A stretch of DNA of 64,000 nucleotides from Caenorhabditis elegans. Taxonomy: Eukaryota > Nematoda > Chromadorea > Rhabditida > Rhabditidae. Shown piece after piece: positions 10,901 through 25,730 of this stretch. The stretch covers positions 7,068,001 through 7,132,000 of the forward strand of contig NC_003283.11 of NCBI RefSeq assembly GCF_000002985.6. Direction: 5' to 3'. The notes beneath the pieces are model-generated. The model saw nothing but the letters and a program-made list of their open reading frames with translations, did no database searches and had not been told where the DNA came from. The position numbers and the translations under genes are program-made. Position 1 is the stretch's first letter, and every line of letters begins with the position of its first letter.

Positions 10901-13454
10901 TTTCAGGTTTGTGGAGAAGTGTACAAAGAGTCGAGTCGTAAACGCAGAGAGATCGAGGCCGCATTCAAAGACTTTGTTCAATGGATGACCCCTGAACAAC
11001 TGGGAGAGATCACATCAATGAAGGCCGCAGGAAAGGAAGGACCAGAACTTCAGGCCAAAACCAAAGAGTTCTTCGAGCAACTTCCAGCTGATCAGCAAAA
11101 AACCTTGAAGGAAGAGTTCAAAGGAAAGTGCAAAGTTTACTTCACTCCATTGATGACTTCTGAAGAGCTCGAGAAGATCAAGACATTGAAGGGAGATAAG
11201 GAAGCTGCTGGAGCACTTGTGAAGGGAGTAGTTGACAGACAAATGGGAGACGTGAAATCTATTTCAGAGAAGATGCTTGCTGTAAGATAGACATAGTTTT
11301 TAATCATATCTGATAGCTTGTTTTCAGCTGTGTGGAGAAGTCTATAAAGACTCTAGCCGCAGACGTCGAGAAATCGAAGCTGTGTTCCAGGACTTCGTTA
11401 AGTGGATGACTCCAGAACAACTAGGAGATATCACTGCTTTGAAGGCAGCTGGAAAAGACACTGAGGTGCAAGAGAAGGTGAAGGAATACTTTGGAAAACT
11501 CCCAGCTGATCAACAGAAAACACTTACTGAAGAATTCAAGGGAACTTGTAAGACTTACTTCTCCCCTCTGCTCACTTCTGAAGAGTCTGAAAAGATCAAG
11601 GAACATGTTGCATCCGGAGACAAGGAGGCCTCCAAAGCACTTGTCAAGGGAGCTGTGGATAGACAAGAAGGAGAAATCAAGACAATTGCCGAGAAGATGT
11701 TTGGAGTAAGCATTAAATTTAAAACTGAATGAAAACCAAACTATCTTTCAGATTTGTGGAGAAGTCTACAAGGAGAGCAAGTCTAGACGTGACGTGGCTG
11801 CTAAAATCGAGAAGCATTTAAGTTGGCTTCAAGCCGAGGAGAAGGAAGAGATTCTGAAAATGAGCAAAGAAGGAAAGAGCAAGGATGACATCAAGAAACG
11901 TCTGTTCGAGATGGTTGAAGCCAAGGAGAAGGATGCAGGAGAGAAGGAGAAAACCGTAAAACTGTGCTACGCTTGGATGGATGATGTAGCTACAAAGGAA
12001 GAAATCGAGGGGCTTCACAAGTTGCACCATGTTGATCATGGAGCATGCAAGAAGAAGGTTCGCGAGTTCATCGGAAGACTTCCAGAGGAGAAACAGAAAG
12101 CTGTTGAAGCTTCCCTTCCATTCTGTGAAAAGCTCTGGTATGGAGATCATGCATCTCATGAGGGACACGAAGGACATGGAGATCACTCTGGACACAATCA
12201 TCATCACATAAAGAGACGTCATTTGGCTGTAATTGAAAAGTACATTGAGTGGCTTGATGAGATTCAAAAGGGAGCGATTAGGGAGTTGGAAGCATCTGGA
12301 GCAGATTTCAATGTGATCGCTGATAAAATCAAGGAATTCTTCCATCTTCTTCCAGAACAGAAACAAACTGATGTTAAGGAGAAGTTCCAGAATCAATGCA
12401 TGACTTGGGCGAAAGAAGTTTCAAAGCCAACCGAATGGGAAGAAATCAAGAAATTGCACGCTGCCGAAGACTTCAACACATTGAAGCTGAAGCTTGTAGA
12501 ACTGGAAGAGCGCCTTACAGAGAATCAGAAGCATACAATTGAGCACGTGAGAGGAGTCTGCTATAGACTTTGGGGAATCAAGAATCTTGCCAGAAGACGT
12601 CGTGTTCCAAACTCAGAAGCTTCATTCCAAGAGAAAGCGGCCAAGTATTTGGATTGGATGAACGAAGAACAATTGAACGAATTGAAGAGATTGAAAAGTG
12701 AGGGAAAGAAGTCCGAGGTGATGAAGGCCATTCTAAAGTTCTACGATGAAACAACCGGAGATGCCAAGGAGAAGGCCGAGGGCAAGTTGAAAGAAGCTTG
12801 TAAGGAGTATTCGGTTAAGGCTTTCGGAGAGGAGAAGGTGGCTCAATTCAAGGCTCAATACAAAAAATTGAAGGATGAAAATGCGGAACAGTCCGAGATT
12901 GAGAAGTTGTCCAATCAATACATTGACGAGATTGAGGATGAACAGAAGAAGGACTTTGCAAAGGCTGTAAGTTATTAATTATGGGGCCGCAGCAAGCGCG
13001 CTTCAATGCCAAAGGAAAACGCTCCGCCTCCTAACGTTAGGTCTCGGTAGGAGGCGGCGAGACTGTAAATTCAAACTTTTTCACTATTTTTTCGATTGTT
13101 TTTTGTTGTTTTACATATTTTTTATGTCGAAATGATGTTTAAAATACTTGTCGTTTCGAAATTATAATATAGTCAGAAATAACCGAAAAAATAACAAATT
13201 CCTAACGGGACCCAACGTTTAGGGGCGGAGCACTTTTCGTTTTACATTGGAGCGCGCTTTCGCTTAGATTTCAAAAAACTCTATAATATACAATTTTGGA
13301 TTTTTTTATTCAGATTGTTAAAAATTCGAGTCCTGAAATTAATTTTTTGAATATCTTTCAGGTTGTCACTGGCTGCAAGCATGTCTACGCCTCAACTCGT
13401 TCCCGCCGTGATCTGATCGCTCAGGCGGTTGCCGAATATCTTCAGAACGCTTAA
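7961..13454 (+). CDS. npa-1: Nematode polyprotein allergen/antigen (ABA-1/NPA family), 1,440 aa
   Basis: NPA polyproteins are secreted and cut into about 15-kDa helical carriers of fatty acids and retinoids. Exons: 7961-8005, 8351-8385, 8495-9188, 9232-9603, 9659-10030, 10076-10447, 10490-10861, 10907-11281, 11328-11705, 11752-12966, 13362-13454. A signal peptide (LLFLFLIAS) opens exon 1. Units are separated by basic sites: RNRR, RKRR, RRRR, KRKRR, IKRR, RRRR and SRSRR. I count 11 units plus a short tail. Most middle exons carry exactly one unit (372-378 nt) with phase-0 introns before VCGEVY. Each unit shows the conserved Trp (KWMTPEQL) and two Cys (KGKCKVYF, CGEVY). Units 3-6 are very similar, while units 1 and 9-11 are divergent. 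A His/Gly-rich stretch lies at about 12150-12210. The gene is convergent with mys-1. The identity is strong; the symbol comes from family and neighbourhood. Confidence 0.95.
12989..13264. mobile_element. MITE-like inverted-repeat element in the last npa-1 intron
   Basis: The left arm begins AAGCGCGCTTCAATG (12994) and runs through GCTCCGCCTCCTAACGTTA. The right arm is its imperfect inverse (AACGTTTAGGGGCGGAGC then CATTGGAGCGCGCTT, ending about 13259). The arms are about 45-60 bp and the centre is AT-rich. There is no open frame. The element explains why this intron (395 nt) is much longer than the 40-60 nt introns between the repeat-unit exons. Confidence 0.8.
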
Positions 13455-13757
13455 TGATTAGAAAACTTCACTTTTGCAGTTATAAACTTACTTGTCTATA
13501 TGATGAATTTTAATTATTTGAACTGCAACAAGAAGATTATGAAATTCAAGAATAATTTCATTAAAAAAATAAGTGACTAATAAGTCAAATTATTACACAG
13601 AACAAATGAAATGAAATGAGGCGTACGCTCTCTGAGCGGTGTGGGAATGATAAAGGGATAGCGTAAGCTTTTCGGTGTGTAGATGCGAGATAAAACGGAG
13701 TGTTATATTTTAATGTACAGGTTGAGATCGTCGTGGCGAGAACACATGTCGTTGTTG

Positions 13758-16653
<2,896 letters not shown>

Positions 16654-18031
16654 GATAAATATCTGGAAATAGTACAATTTTGTGTGAAAAATTCAATATT
16701 CAATAATATAGCAATCAAATGTGAACGATAGTACTTTCTTGCGTGCATAATCCATGAACAACATCTAAAAATCGATCCAAAAATGAACAAACTAGTTTTT
16801 TAATTTTAAAATAATATTATCCGTTGTTAGTTTTACTATTTTATCAATAAAAAACTTTAAAAATGCAAGAAATAATTGTGAAATCATGCTCGAAAAAAAT
16901 AAAACGCGCCGGCTGGCCTAGAAACCAACCTCGGCCGCACTGCGCCGGCCACAGGGAAAAAGGGCGGCAATTCAAAAAAGAATAACAAGGGTGGTTGAAA
17001 ATTGACCGCGGCATAACGTTTCAAGGCAATTATTTTGCGAAATGATCTTGAATTAAATTATTCGAATTGAAAAATAGTTATTTATAATGTACGATTGTAC
17101 TTTCAAAAAAAAAACGATCACAAGAAAATTAGGAAAACGCAAATTTTTGAAGATGCTTAAAAAATGAACTGAATTCAGTGGTAAAATTTCAGATATCTAG
17201 ATGTCCATTGCACTGTTGAGCCACGAACAAAAAAATTTAAATCAATGCTGCGCGAAAAGGTGTGCGCCTTTAAATGGTACAGTAGCCGAGTTATTGTTCA
17301 CGAGATTTTCTCTGAAAAACATAATTTTGTTGAAAACCGAAATTGAAAAGCATGAAAAATGAAAATAAAACAGCAAAATTTTAGCTTAAAAAATCTAGGA
17401 AAAATCAAAAATCGAAGAAAGTTGCGAAATAAGAGAGAATGGATTACTGTACTTTTTCATCAAATTCCAAGTTTCCAACTTCAATTTTTCCTACATACTT
17501 TCGAGTCATGTGTTGCAAGAATGTATCGGTCTTGACCCTGCAAGCTTTAGATTCAAATGAATTCCTTCAATTTCAAAATTCAAATGTTACATTCAAATGT
17601 TGAATCCGGCATCATCGGAGCAACTACGAAGCACACAAAAAATCCGAAAACAAAAAATCAAATATCAAAAAGCGACAAGTGACAGGATGAGATGAAGAGA
17701 CGAAGAGTTGAAAATCATTGAACTGATTGAACGCGTCACATCAAAACACCTGTTCGAACAAGATTGATAAGAGAGCCTCTTCCTCGTTTATTTTTCCTCT
17801 TTTTCTTATTATTCTTCCTTCTTCTTCTTCCCATTTTCCGATCATTATGATTATCATAACACTCGTGAAAGAATACGACCTTCTTTGTAATCTATATATC
17901 TTTTTCGTCATTTCTTTTCTCTTTCGATCACAGAAAGTAATTGATCGTCGTTTCAGGTTTACCGCCGTCTCCGTTTACTTCTACTATTTTCCATTTTCAA
18001 TTAGAGAAGACGGTTTGACCCATACTCTATC
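16654..18031. promoter_or_regulatory. Divergent intergenic region between mys-1 and the NPA/EGF gene
   Basis: About 1.4 kb separates two divergent start codons, so promoters for both should lie here. It contains GC-rich repeat-like sequence at about 16905-16965 (GCCGGCTGGCCTAGAAACC and GGCCGCACTGCGCCGGCC) and another at about 17240-17300 (GCGCGAAAAGGTGTGCGCC followed by TTTAAATGGTACAGTAG). Both resemble dispersed Caenorhabditis repeats. A CT-rich tract lies near 17780-17840. No specific factor site is claimed. Confidence 0.5.
17236..17300. repeat. Dispersed repeat-like segment
   Basis: Contains AATCAATGCTGCGCG, GGTGTGCGCCTTTAAA and TGGTACAGTAGCC, a combination I associate with an abundant dispersed C. 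elegans repeat. There is only one copy in the window, so the call rests on recall. Confidence 0.4.
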
Positions 18032-20765
18032 ATGTCACTATATTTTATACTAATTGTTACTATAATAATCCCACAATTTGAATTTATTCATTCACCTTTA
18101 TCTGAAAAGGATATTGTTACATTCCGCTTCAATTTGGTAAATCGTCTTGATCAGTGCACATTATGGAGATCAAAACTAGATAAAAAAGTTTCAAATACGT
18201 TAGATCATTTTTTAATGAACTCAAAGTTTGATGAATTTCGAGAAGCATCTACACAATTAGCTGCAGATATATACCCGGAAAGTATTGACTGCCTTGACTC
18301 TTGCTCTTATGATATTGAACAATTTAATGATTTCGTGAAATCTGAAAGTTTAACTACAAAGAATGATCTTGGAGACCTTCTTGATAACGAGCAAATTTAT
18401 CAGTTGCATATGCTTTTGGAGAAAACAAAACGGCCGGATATCGTGGAAAAAGGGGTGAGTTATTGAAGTTTCAATTTTAATTTTAACGATTAAAATTCTA
18501 TATAACAACTTATGTTGTTTTATAATATTTTTTATGGGAAATGGATGAAAAAATTTCAAAAATTGTGTAATTGAATTGTAATTAATTTACTATAAATAAA
18601 ATGTGCTAATTCCAGAAATGATCCGATGAAAAAGCTATACATTTTTTGGACAGTCTTCACAGTCTTTGACACTATTTTTTTTTAAATTATATTTTTATTA
18701 ATTTTATATCAGTTTGTTTTAGATATTCTTAAAACCAATTTGAATCAAAATGAGATGATAATTTTATTTGACATCAAAAATAGTTTTGTGCCTTTTTGTG
18801 CCAAAATGAAAAATATTAAAAAAAAACATTAATTTGTGTTTTTTATAGATTTCCTCTAAAACTGTCCATAATTAATAATCTCTAGATTCTACAACATCTA
18901 CATGGAATTCCTGAAAAACGACGCCAGGAACTTCTCTCAGAGTTTTTCGCCTCAAAGCCATCTCGTGTTCGTCGTTCAACAATGAGCAGAAAAATTGCAC
19001 GTGAGCCAACTCCATTAACTCCTGACATGCTGTCATGGCAAACTCCACGCCATAAAAATGTGCTCAATAAACAGAAACTTACAAAAGGATCTCAATGGGA
19101 TGCTATGAACACTATCGGTGATCAGTATTATCATTTGAGAAAAGCTGTACGGGTGAAATATGATGGGTAAGTTGTTCATTAAAAATCTTCCCCAATATTC
19201 GGATTTTCAGGAAATTCATGAAATATTGCAATGAAAGTTTATTGGAAATCATCGGTCGTGACAATTTTGCAACGCTTGAAGAAATGGTTCAGGATAGTGA
19301 GCAAGTTGAGCACATTTGGAACAAGTATCATCAGATAATTGGTTACTTGAAAAACGAGGAAGACCAGTTAACTGCAGAACATTACGGTCAATTCTGTCGT
19401 AAAATCTACCGTCTTCTACCAATTGAACAAGCTGATCTCATGTCTTGGTTACGACCGGCACAAAGGTTCCGTATTGCGGAAATGATTCAGGATCGGGAAG
19501 TGAATGATTCTCAAGTTTATGAAAAGGTATTCTAACAGTGTTCTCATCATCAATTCATTCTTTGCTTTCTATAGCTGTACGAGTTTTTCAATCAAGCAAG
19601 TGGCGATGCAAAAGACGATGCTGACGAGGTCATCACTCTTGGATGTCGAAAGTTTATCGCCCATCATTTGGGAGACCAAGTGGCTGAGGTGAATGATTGG
19701 AATTTGTGAGGATGAAAGAATGATTCGAACAAAAATTTTTGCAGGATATTGAAGATTTGAGAGTGGCCGGTGGAACCGGAAGTAGTCATCATACGGCAGC
19801 AATGTTGCTTGTCAAACATAATGAAATTGCAGAAGCCGGAGCATTGGCACATCAGAAACGAATTGAGTGAGTTGGGTTAAATAAATAATGAACAGTCTTC
19901 CTGCACTCTGAGTAAGTTTGGGCATCTTTAAAAAAACGGCGACAATAAATTTCACTGCTACTCAAAAATACTAGTTTCCAATAAGTTGCAACTGAATACT
20001 TATTTGACAACTTGCTCAACGTTATAGTTGTGAAACTATTGTATTGCACTGCATACTCACCTCGGAAATTTTTAAAATGGTTCTAGAAAGCTTACTATAA
20101 TAGTGAGGCGCTTTAAAATGTTCTTAAACATTATATGGCAATTCCAAAGTTCGATATAAACCAATATTACCTAAACATTCTACAAAAGTGTATGTTTTTT
20201 TCAGAGAATCAGTTTCAATTTGCAAAAGAATCTACCTTGACTATGATGGATCGTGTTTCTGTAATGGTCGATCCACTATGTGCGATGAGAAGACCCATGT
20301 TTGCCAAAACTGCACCGGTGGAACACTTGGCATCCAATGCGAAAAGTGTCCAGAAGATCTCAGATTAGACAAGACTGGCAAATGTGTTCCAGGATTGGAT
20401 CCCGACTGTTTTTGCAACAGTCACTCCTATGAATGTACCGATGGAATATGCACAGACTGTGAGAATAACACCACTGGTGATCATTGCGAACTTTGTGATA
20501 TTGGGTTCTATGGAGACCCTACAATGGGTAGAGGCTGCACAAAATGCCCATGCCCGTGAGTTTTAAATCGAATTTAAATTTGAATGAAATCGAATAAATT
20601 TCCAGCAAAAACGGAGAATGCTCCTATAACACTGTGACAAATAGAATCGAATGTAACGATTGTCCAAAAGGACATATTGGAGAAAGATGTGAAGATAGTG
20701 AATCCTCGTATCAGCCATTCACAACGGAAGCTTCAACAATAACTTTAGTTGATAATCAGTTGTAG
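18032..20765 (+). CDS. Secreted protein with NPA-like helical units and laminin-type EGF modules, 588 aa
   Basis: Exons 18032-18454, 18886-19166, 19211-19526, 19575-19688, 19745-19866, 20205-20555 and 20606-20765 join in frame. A signal peptide covers residues 1 to about 18. The N-terminal ~415 residues are helical and contain segments resembling the units of the neighbouring polyprotein: DNEQIYQLHMLL followed by LHGIPEKRRQELLSEF (compare AEQKESLKDI, YNELPAEKRAEW), and WLRPAQRFRIAEM then FFNQASGDAKDDAD (compare KFYDETTGDAKEKAE in the last polyprotein unit). A basic RVRRS site follows the first unit. The C-terminal part has two full and one partial laminin-EGF-like modules (CFCNGRSTMC, CENNTTGDHCELC, CPKGHIGERCED) and a short Thr/Ser tail with no membrane segment. 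Gene structure is firm; homology to NPA is an inference from pattern. Confidence 0.85.
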
Positions 20766-21614
20766 AATGATTTGAAAGTCATGTTGCTACTATTTTTGCG
20801 TCATGACAACATTGTACATTTACCGGTATCTCATTTAATGAACATTTTCCTTGGAAACATTATCAAAACCAAAGTTTTGAAATCCCAAGCATTCCGGAGT
20901 TTATTCCAGTTGTAAAAAACTGTTGTGAAATTTTTGAAAAACCAAAACACGTATTGCCATGATTTTCGAAACCCCTGTTTATCTCTGGTTCCTGAAAATA
21001 ATATCTTAAACCGAATTTTGACAGAATACTTTCTACTTTTGTATTGGACAAGGTTATCGCTCACACAGTCTGTCTATTTTCGTGGGACTCGAGAAAATAA
21101 TTTATTTGTCATTTTTAGACACTACTCAAGTATTAGAAGTTCGTGTGGCGTCTCCCTAAAATTTGAATAACAGCTCCATGGATAAAAACATAACCATCAG
21201 AAAAAAGCCGTAACTTCGGAGAAATAATTGATAAAAGCGAAAAATATATTTTAATTATTGCTGTTGGAAGATTTTTATTTTCAAAAAAGTGGTATTTCCC
21301 CCTCGAATCTGAAACCTCCAGTAATCATTTCATTGATCATCCAAATTTACGGCAGACTACGTTCTAGTGAGTTGCGAGAGAAAACTGGTTTTCATGATTC
21401 TTACAATCACAGCATATAAAAACGTGACCTCCAATGTGTTTACCACATGTGCGAATTATTTCTTACAACCTACAAATTGCACGTTTATTGAACTCTTTGA
21501 TCATTCATTAATTACACTATGTTGTCAGTTGAAATACTGATTTTACCAAAATTAAAAAATAATTCATGACGGTAGGAAATTTAAAAAAAAATCTATAAAT
21601 TATTATTCTTCCAT

Positions 21615-23540
21615 TCAGCCCTCGTTTTTCTTAAAATTTGGACCGTCCACCATTGAGTACCAATCATCTGTTCTTGTTGCAATTAACTTATAAAGTCCAC
21701 CCAGTTGCAATTCCTCTTCCAGAACATCGATTCCTCGTTGAATAGACGGCAATAACAACATGTTCTTAGAGAACCGGAAGCAATAGTCTTCAGAATTAGA
21801 ACTGCACAATTGCTTGCAAACAGCATTCAGTTCACGGAAGAGTTCTTGTCGAATTGTTTGACAAAATTCAATGCAATCATCAGATTGATAGTCGAGACCA
21901 ATATCAAATAGGCATATTGCACATAGGAGCAGAAATTCGTGAATTGAAAGTTTCGCATCAATAACTGGATCGACCAATGTTTTACGGAAATCCGCCCAGT
22001 ATGGGGAAAATATTCTGAAATGAATTTAAGTTATATAAAAGATTCAACAAAAAAATTAACTGAATTTAATAGACGTTAATTGACAACTTAGAAATCAGAG
22101 AGAATTGAGGAAAATTGCCAGTATTTCCTCCGGTTTTTACAAAGAAAGTGCAATGTAAATTCATACCTTGATACTTCATCTAGGCTATAAGAAGTTGGAG
22201 TGCATAAATGACGTGTATAATATACCCCGACTTCGTCCACAATGTCACCTGTTGGCAAGTGATATGTGTCGGGTTTTCCTGCAATTTTGATCTCAGTTAT
22301 TACATTAATCAAGGTTTTCCCAACTACCTAATAAAACGGCTAGATACGCCGGCTCAAACACTGTCCATTTCATATAAAAATTCCGGAATAGAATCCTTTG
22401 CTGATCTGGTTCCAAAACTCGAGAAAATTCGGGAAATGTGTGGTTAATCCAATCGACAACAAGCCTAACATCTTTTCTGAATATTGTCAAAGCTTCAGCA
22501 TGATGAAGAGTTTTTGTAGCTCTTCGTTTAGGAAATCTGACTTTTCGAATTTGGAGCATTTCCGTGAAGTTGAGATGTAAAGATTTGAGACGCATATTGT
22601 TGTAGTCATAAGTTGAAGAACATTGTAGCTCATTCGGAAGTATGCTCACTTTTGAATAGCAAGCTGGTACCAGCGCTTTCTCCGAAACTTCGTCTTTCTT
22701 TTTCAACTTATCATTGTCGTGCTTATCCCTTTTGCTTTGAACATCTGAAATATAAATTTCTGAGTCACAAAGTAAACTCCAAAACTTACTTGAAATCCTC
22801 ATACCAATCTGCAAGCACTTTTCCATCCGACATGCTTTACACTGCCTTACTTCACGTTCACCTGCAAAATTTGAAATAAAACATGGGGTTACTTGAAAAT
22901 CAGTTTACCAGTGATTTCACATGAGCCAAGCTGATCACAAGTAGCTGGGAAACGTGAGAAAACTCGACGACGGAAAAATGCAGCACATGCTCTGGAAGTT
23001 GTATTTAGGTTGAAAATGAGAATGTTCTTTCAATTTTTTGAGCAAAAACTAACAGTTCAATTCTTGATTTTGAGAAATAACCGCGGAATGGGGTGACTTG
23101 CAAATTAGCAGTTTTTTTAATCTCTAGACTGAAAATGACTTCGCTATTATAATATTTTATGCCACTTTTGTAGGTGGTTTTTAATATCAATTTCAAGTTT
23201 TACAATTGTTCTTGAATTATGTGTTGCTTCACTATTTTATAAAACTTTCACATTTTTAGAACACCAATGCTCTGAAGACCACAGAGCAGGTTCAACCTTC
23301 ATACATACAAATTACCGGAAATTGTATAAATATTCGATGTTTCTTGTCTTCTTACCACAAAAACAAACATGCGCAAACCCTCCGATTACATTCCCTCGTT
23401 TCTCAATCGAGATCAAAAGATGACTCTCAAACTACAGTAAAGTTTCCGCCTGCCGTGACTCACCTACACACATCTGCACCGTAATGTGGTTCAGTTGATG
23501 GCGCTTTACACACTAGACATTCAAGTTCAGTGATATCCAT
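21615..23540 (-). CDS. Nuclear hormone receptor (supplementary NR), 386 aa
   Basis: Ligand-type transcription factor, nuclear. Exons in transcript order: 23464-23540, 22909-22991, 22790-22861, 22328-22744, 22167-22278, 21615-22014. The start MDITELEC is the only ATG in frame before the first zinc-finger cysteines. The DNA-binding domain covers residues 8 to about 78: CLVC, the recognition helix region CRACAAFFRR, CDQLGSC, and the second-finger motif CKACRMEKCLQIGM. A Lys-rich hinge follows (DKHDNDKLKKKDE). The ligand-binding domain extends to the C-terminus, with LRLVVDW-type and YLPTGDIVDEVG-type motifs of the expanded nematode HNF4-derived family. It is tandem with the next receptor in the same orientation. 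The exact nhr number cannot be read from sequence. Confidence 0.93.
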
Positions 23541-23806
23541 TTTTAGTTGGGAGACCGGAAAAAAATGACAGACTGAAAATGCGAAAATTGGAGGAATGAG
23601 TGAATCGATTTCCAGAGAATAGGAGACACAGACAACGATAGTTTCCGGCAGGTGAATAACCTTTTGTTTTCCCGCATTTGGAAATAATTTGCAAAATAAT
23701 CTAGAAGACAGAAAAAAAAGAAATGCATTTATTTCCGTTTCTTAAGAAAACATCATAATTACATAAATTACGGCAAGAAGAGCTTTCAAATTTAGATTGG
23801 AAAATC

Positions 23807-25730
23807 TTATAACTGCAAAGAATCGTTAATTATGAGACACGCTTCTGGGTCCAAATTCTTATAAATCTCGAAGAAACCACACATTTGAAGTTCCTCTTGA
23901 TATTTTCCAAACGATTTTTGAACCGAGGAAAGTATCATCATAATTTGGCCGAGTCGGAGACACGGATCGTCAAGTTTCTTCACATTTTTGTAGTAGAAAT
24001 GAATTTCACCGACTAATTTTTCTCTCATCGCCCGGCAGATTTCGATGCTTTGATCGCTAAGCCCGTCGAGTCCTGAAATAGAAAATAATTTTAGCTAGAA
24101 CAACAAAAAACAAAAGTTCATACAAGTTTTTTCGCAACCGAAAAATAATTATATACAATTTAAAGCTATTTCGCACCTTTTTTTTCGTACTTGTGATCTT
24201 TTGAATTTTCAACGCAACAAAATATAAATTAACTTTTGAATTTGCGATTTCCAGGAAAATGCCATCTTTGATTTGAAATATATGAATTAAAACACCCACC
24301 AGTATCCCAAAGGATCAAGCCGGAAACTGTAAGAAATTCGTAGACGTCTGGTTTCAAAAATGAAACGTCATCAATCACAGTCCTTTTGTATTCATCCCAA
24401 TATGGCTTGAACAAATGTACCGCTTCCTCCTTTTTAACATTTATTGTCGAATAAAAAGCTCCCAAATCTTCATCATAATGATCTCCATTTGGAAGCATCA
24501 TTTCCTTTCTTCCAGCTGATATGCTAAGAAATGGAGGCTCAACAAGCATGTATTTTATGAAAAAATTCAAGAATACTTGCTTCTGAAAAACCCTTAGTCA
24601 GTTTATGGCATAACATTTTGATAGCCCACCTTTTCCAAATGCCCAAGTTTACCAATTTCTGGATAGGCACCATCTATGAAGGTTGACACTAGTCGCATAT
24701 CTTTTTTCAAAATCTCGATGAGCTCTACCATATTTCTTGACTTTGGTGGCTCTTGATTTTGAAACTCAAGTTTCCGAACACTTTCCAGATTCTTGAAATG
24801 TACGCTGAGTCTATGGAGTCGCGGAATGTCACGAGAGCAACTTTGAACTTCGTGTGTATACGGACTCTGAACTGAATAATATTGTCTTGCCACGTCACAC
24901 AGGACTTACTGAACTGTAGCATGAACTGGTTTCCGAGTCACCTCTATCTTCACTATATTTTTCTCTTGGCGGTTGGACAGCAGTGGTCTTCATGCCAGCC
25001 AGCACGCATCGTTCCATACGACAGAATCGACAGATTTTTGGGTCTTCTAGAAATTTTATAGAAAATTTTTTTTGAGATTTTTTTTGAAGTTCACATTATA
25101 TGTCTGAAGTAAAATTAGAAAAAAGTAATTTATTTTTTGCAAAAAAATTCAACTAAAAAAATGTTGGATAATCCATATTTAATAGTAAAAGTCAATTTTT
25201 GACCAGCCAATAACAGACTTTGCAAAAAATATCGACCAAAGACTTACTGTAGTGAATGCGACACGATTTATCTTTCCGGCATTTTATAGCAGATTTTGGA
25301 GAGAGTACGTAACGACGGAAGAAGGCGGAGCATGCTCTGAAAATCTAGTTTTAGTTATTTACGTTATTTTGGTGTATTATTTAAATTGACGTGTATTATT
25401 TAAATTGAACCCCAAAGATCTTGATATGATTTCTAACAAAGTGGTTTACTTTAAAAAATACTGAAGAAATTGAGTATATTGTCAAATCTAGAAACCAATG
25501 TTAAAAATACCATATCACGTATAAGTATTTGATCTCTTCTTACAAATGTGTTCACCGATCAACTACAAACTATGCGCAATTCTAAATCTACACAAAAAGT
25601 CACGTCTCGGACTGTGATTGATATCCACTATCAATGTATTTGTTAACTAGTACCTGCAGATTTGAGATCTAGAGCCAAAGTGACACTCATTGGCAGGCGA
25701 ATTGCAGACAAAACAGGGATGTGGAGACAT
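23807..25730 (-). CDS. Nuclear hormone receptor (supplementary NR), 362 aa
   Basis: Exons in transcript order: 25654-25730, 25248-25336, 24910-25046, 24630-24866, 24300-24582, 23807-24072. The DNA-binding domain lies at residues 6 to about 72: CFVCNSPANECHFG, CRACSAFFRR, CRKDKSC and CRFCRMERCVLAGM. The ligand-binding domain follows a short acidic/Ser hinge (SEDRGDSETSS). First-exon length (77 nt) and phase match the neighbouring receptor exactly, so the two are tandem duplicates that have diverged. Intron 3 is only 43 nt and ends in a tandem acceptor TTCAGTTCAG. The second AG keeps the frame; the first would shift it. Specific nhr number not assigned. Confidence 0.92.

Noticed and set aside
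8550-12396. Long minus-strand open frames across the polyprotein gene
   Set aside because: They are antisense shadows of a repetitive, codon-biased coding region. They recur at the same offset in each unit and lack splice logic or domains.
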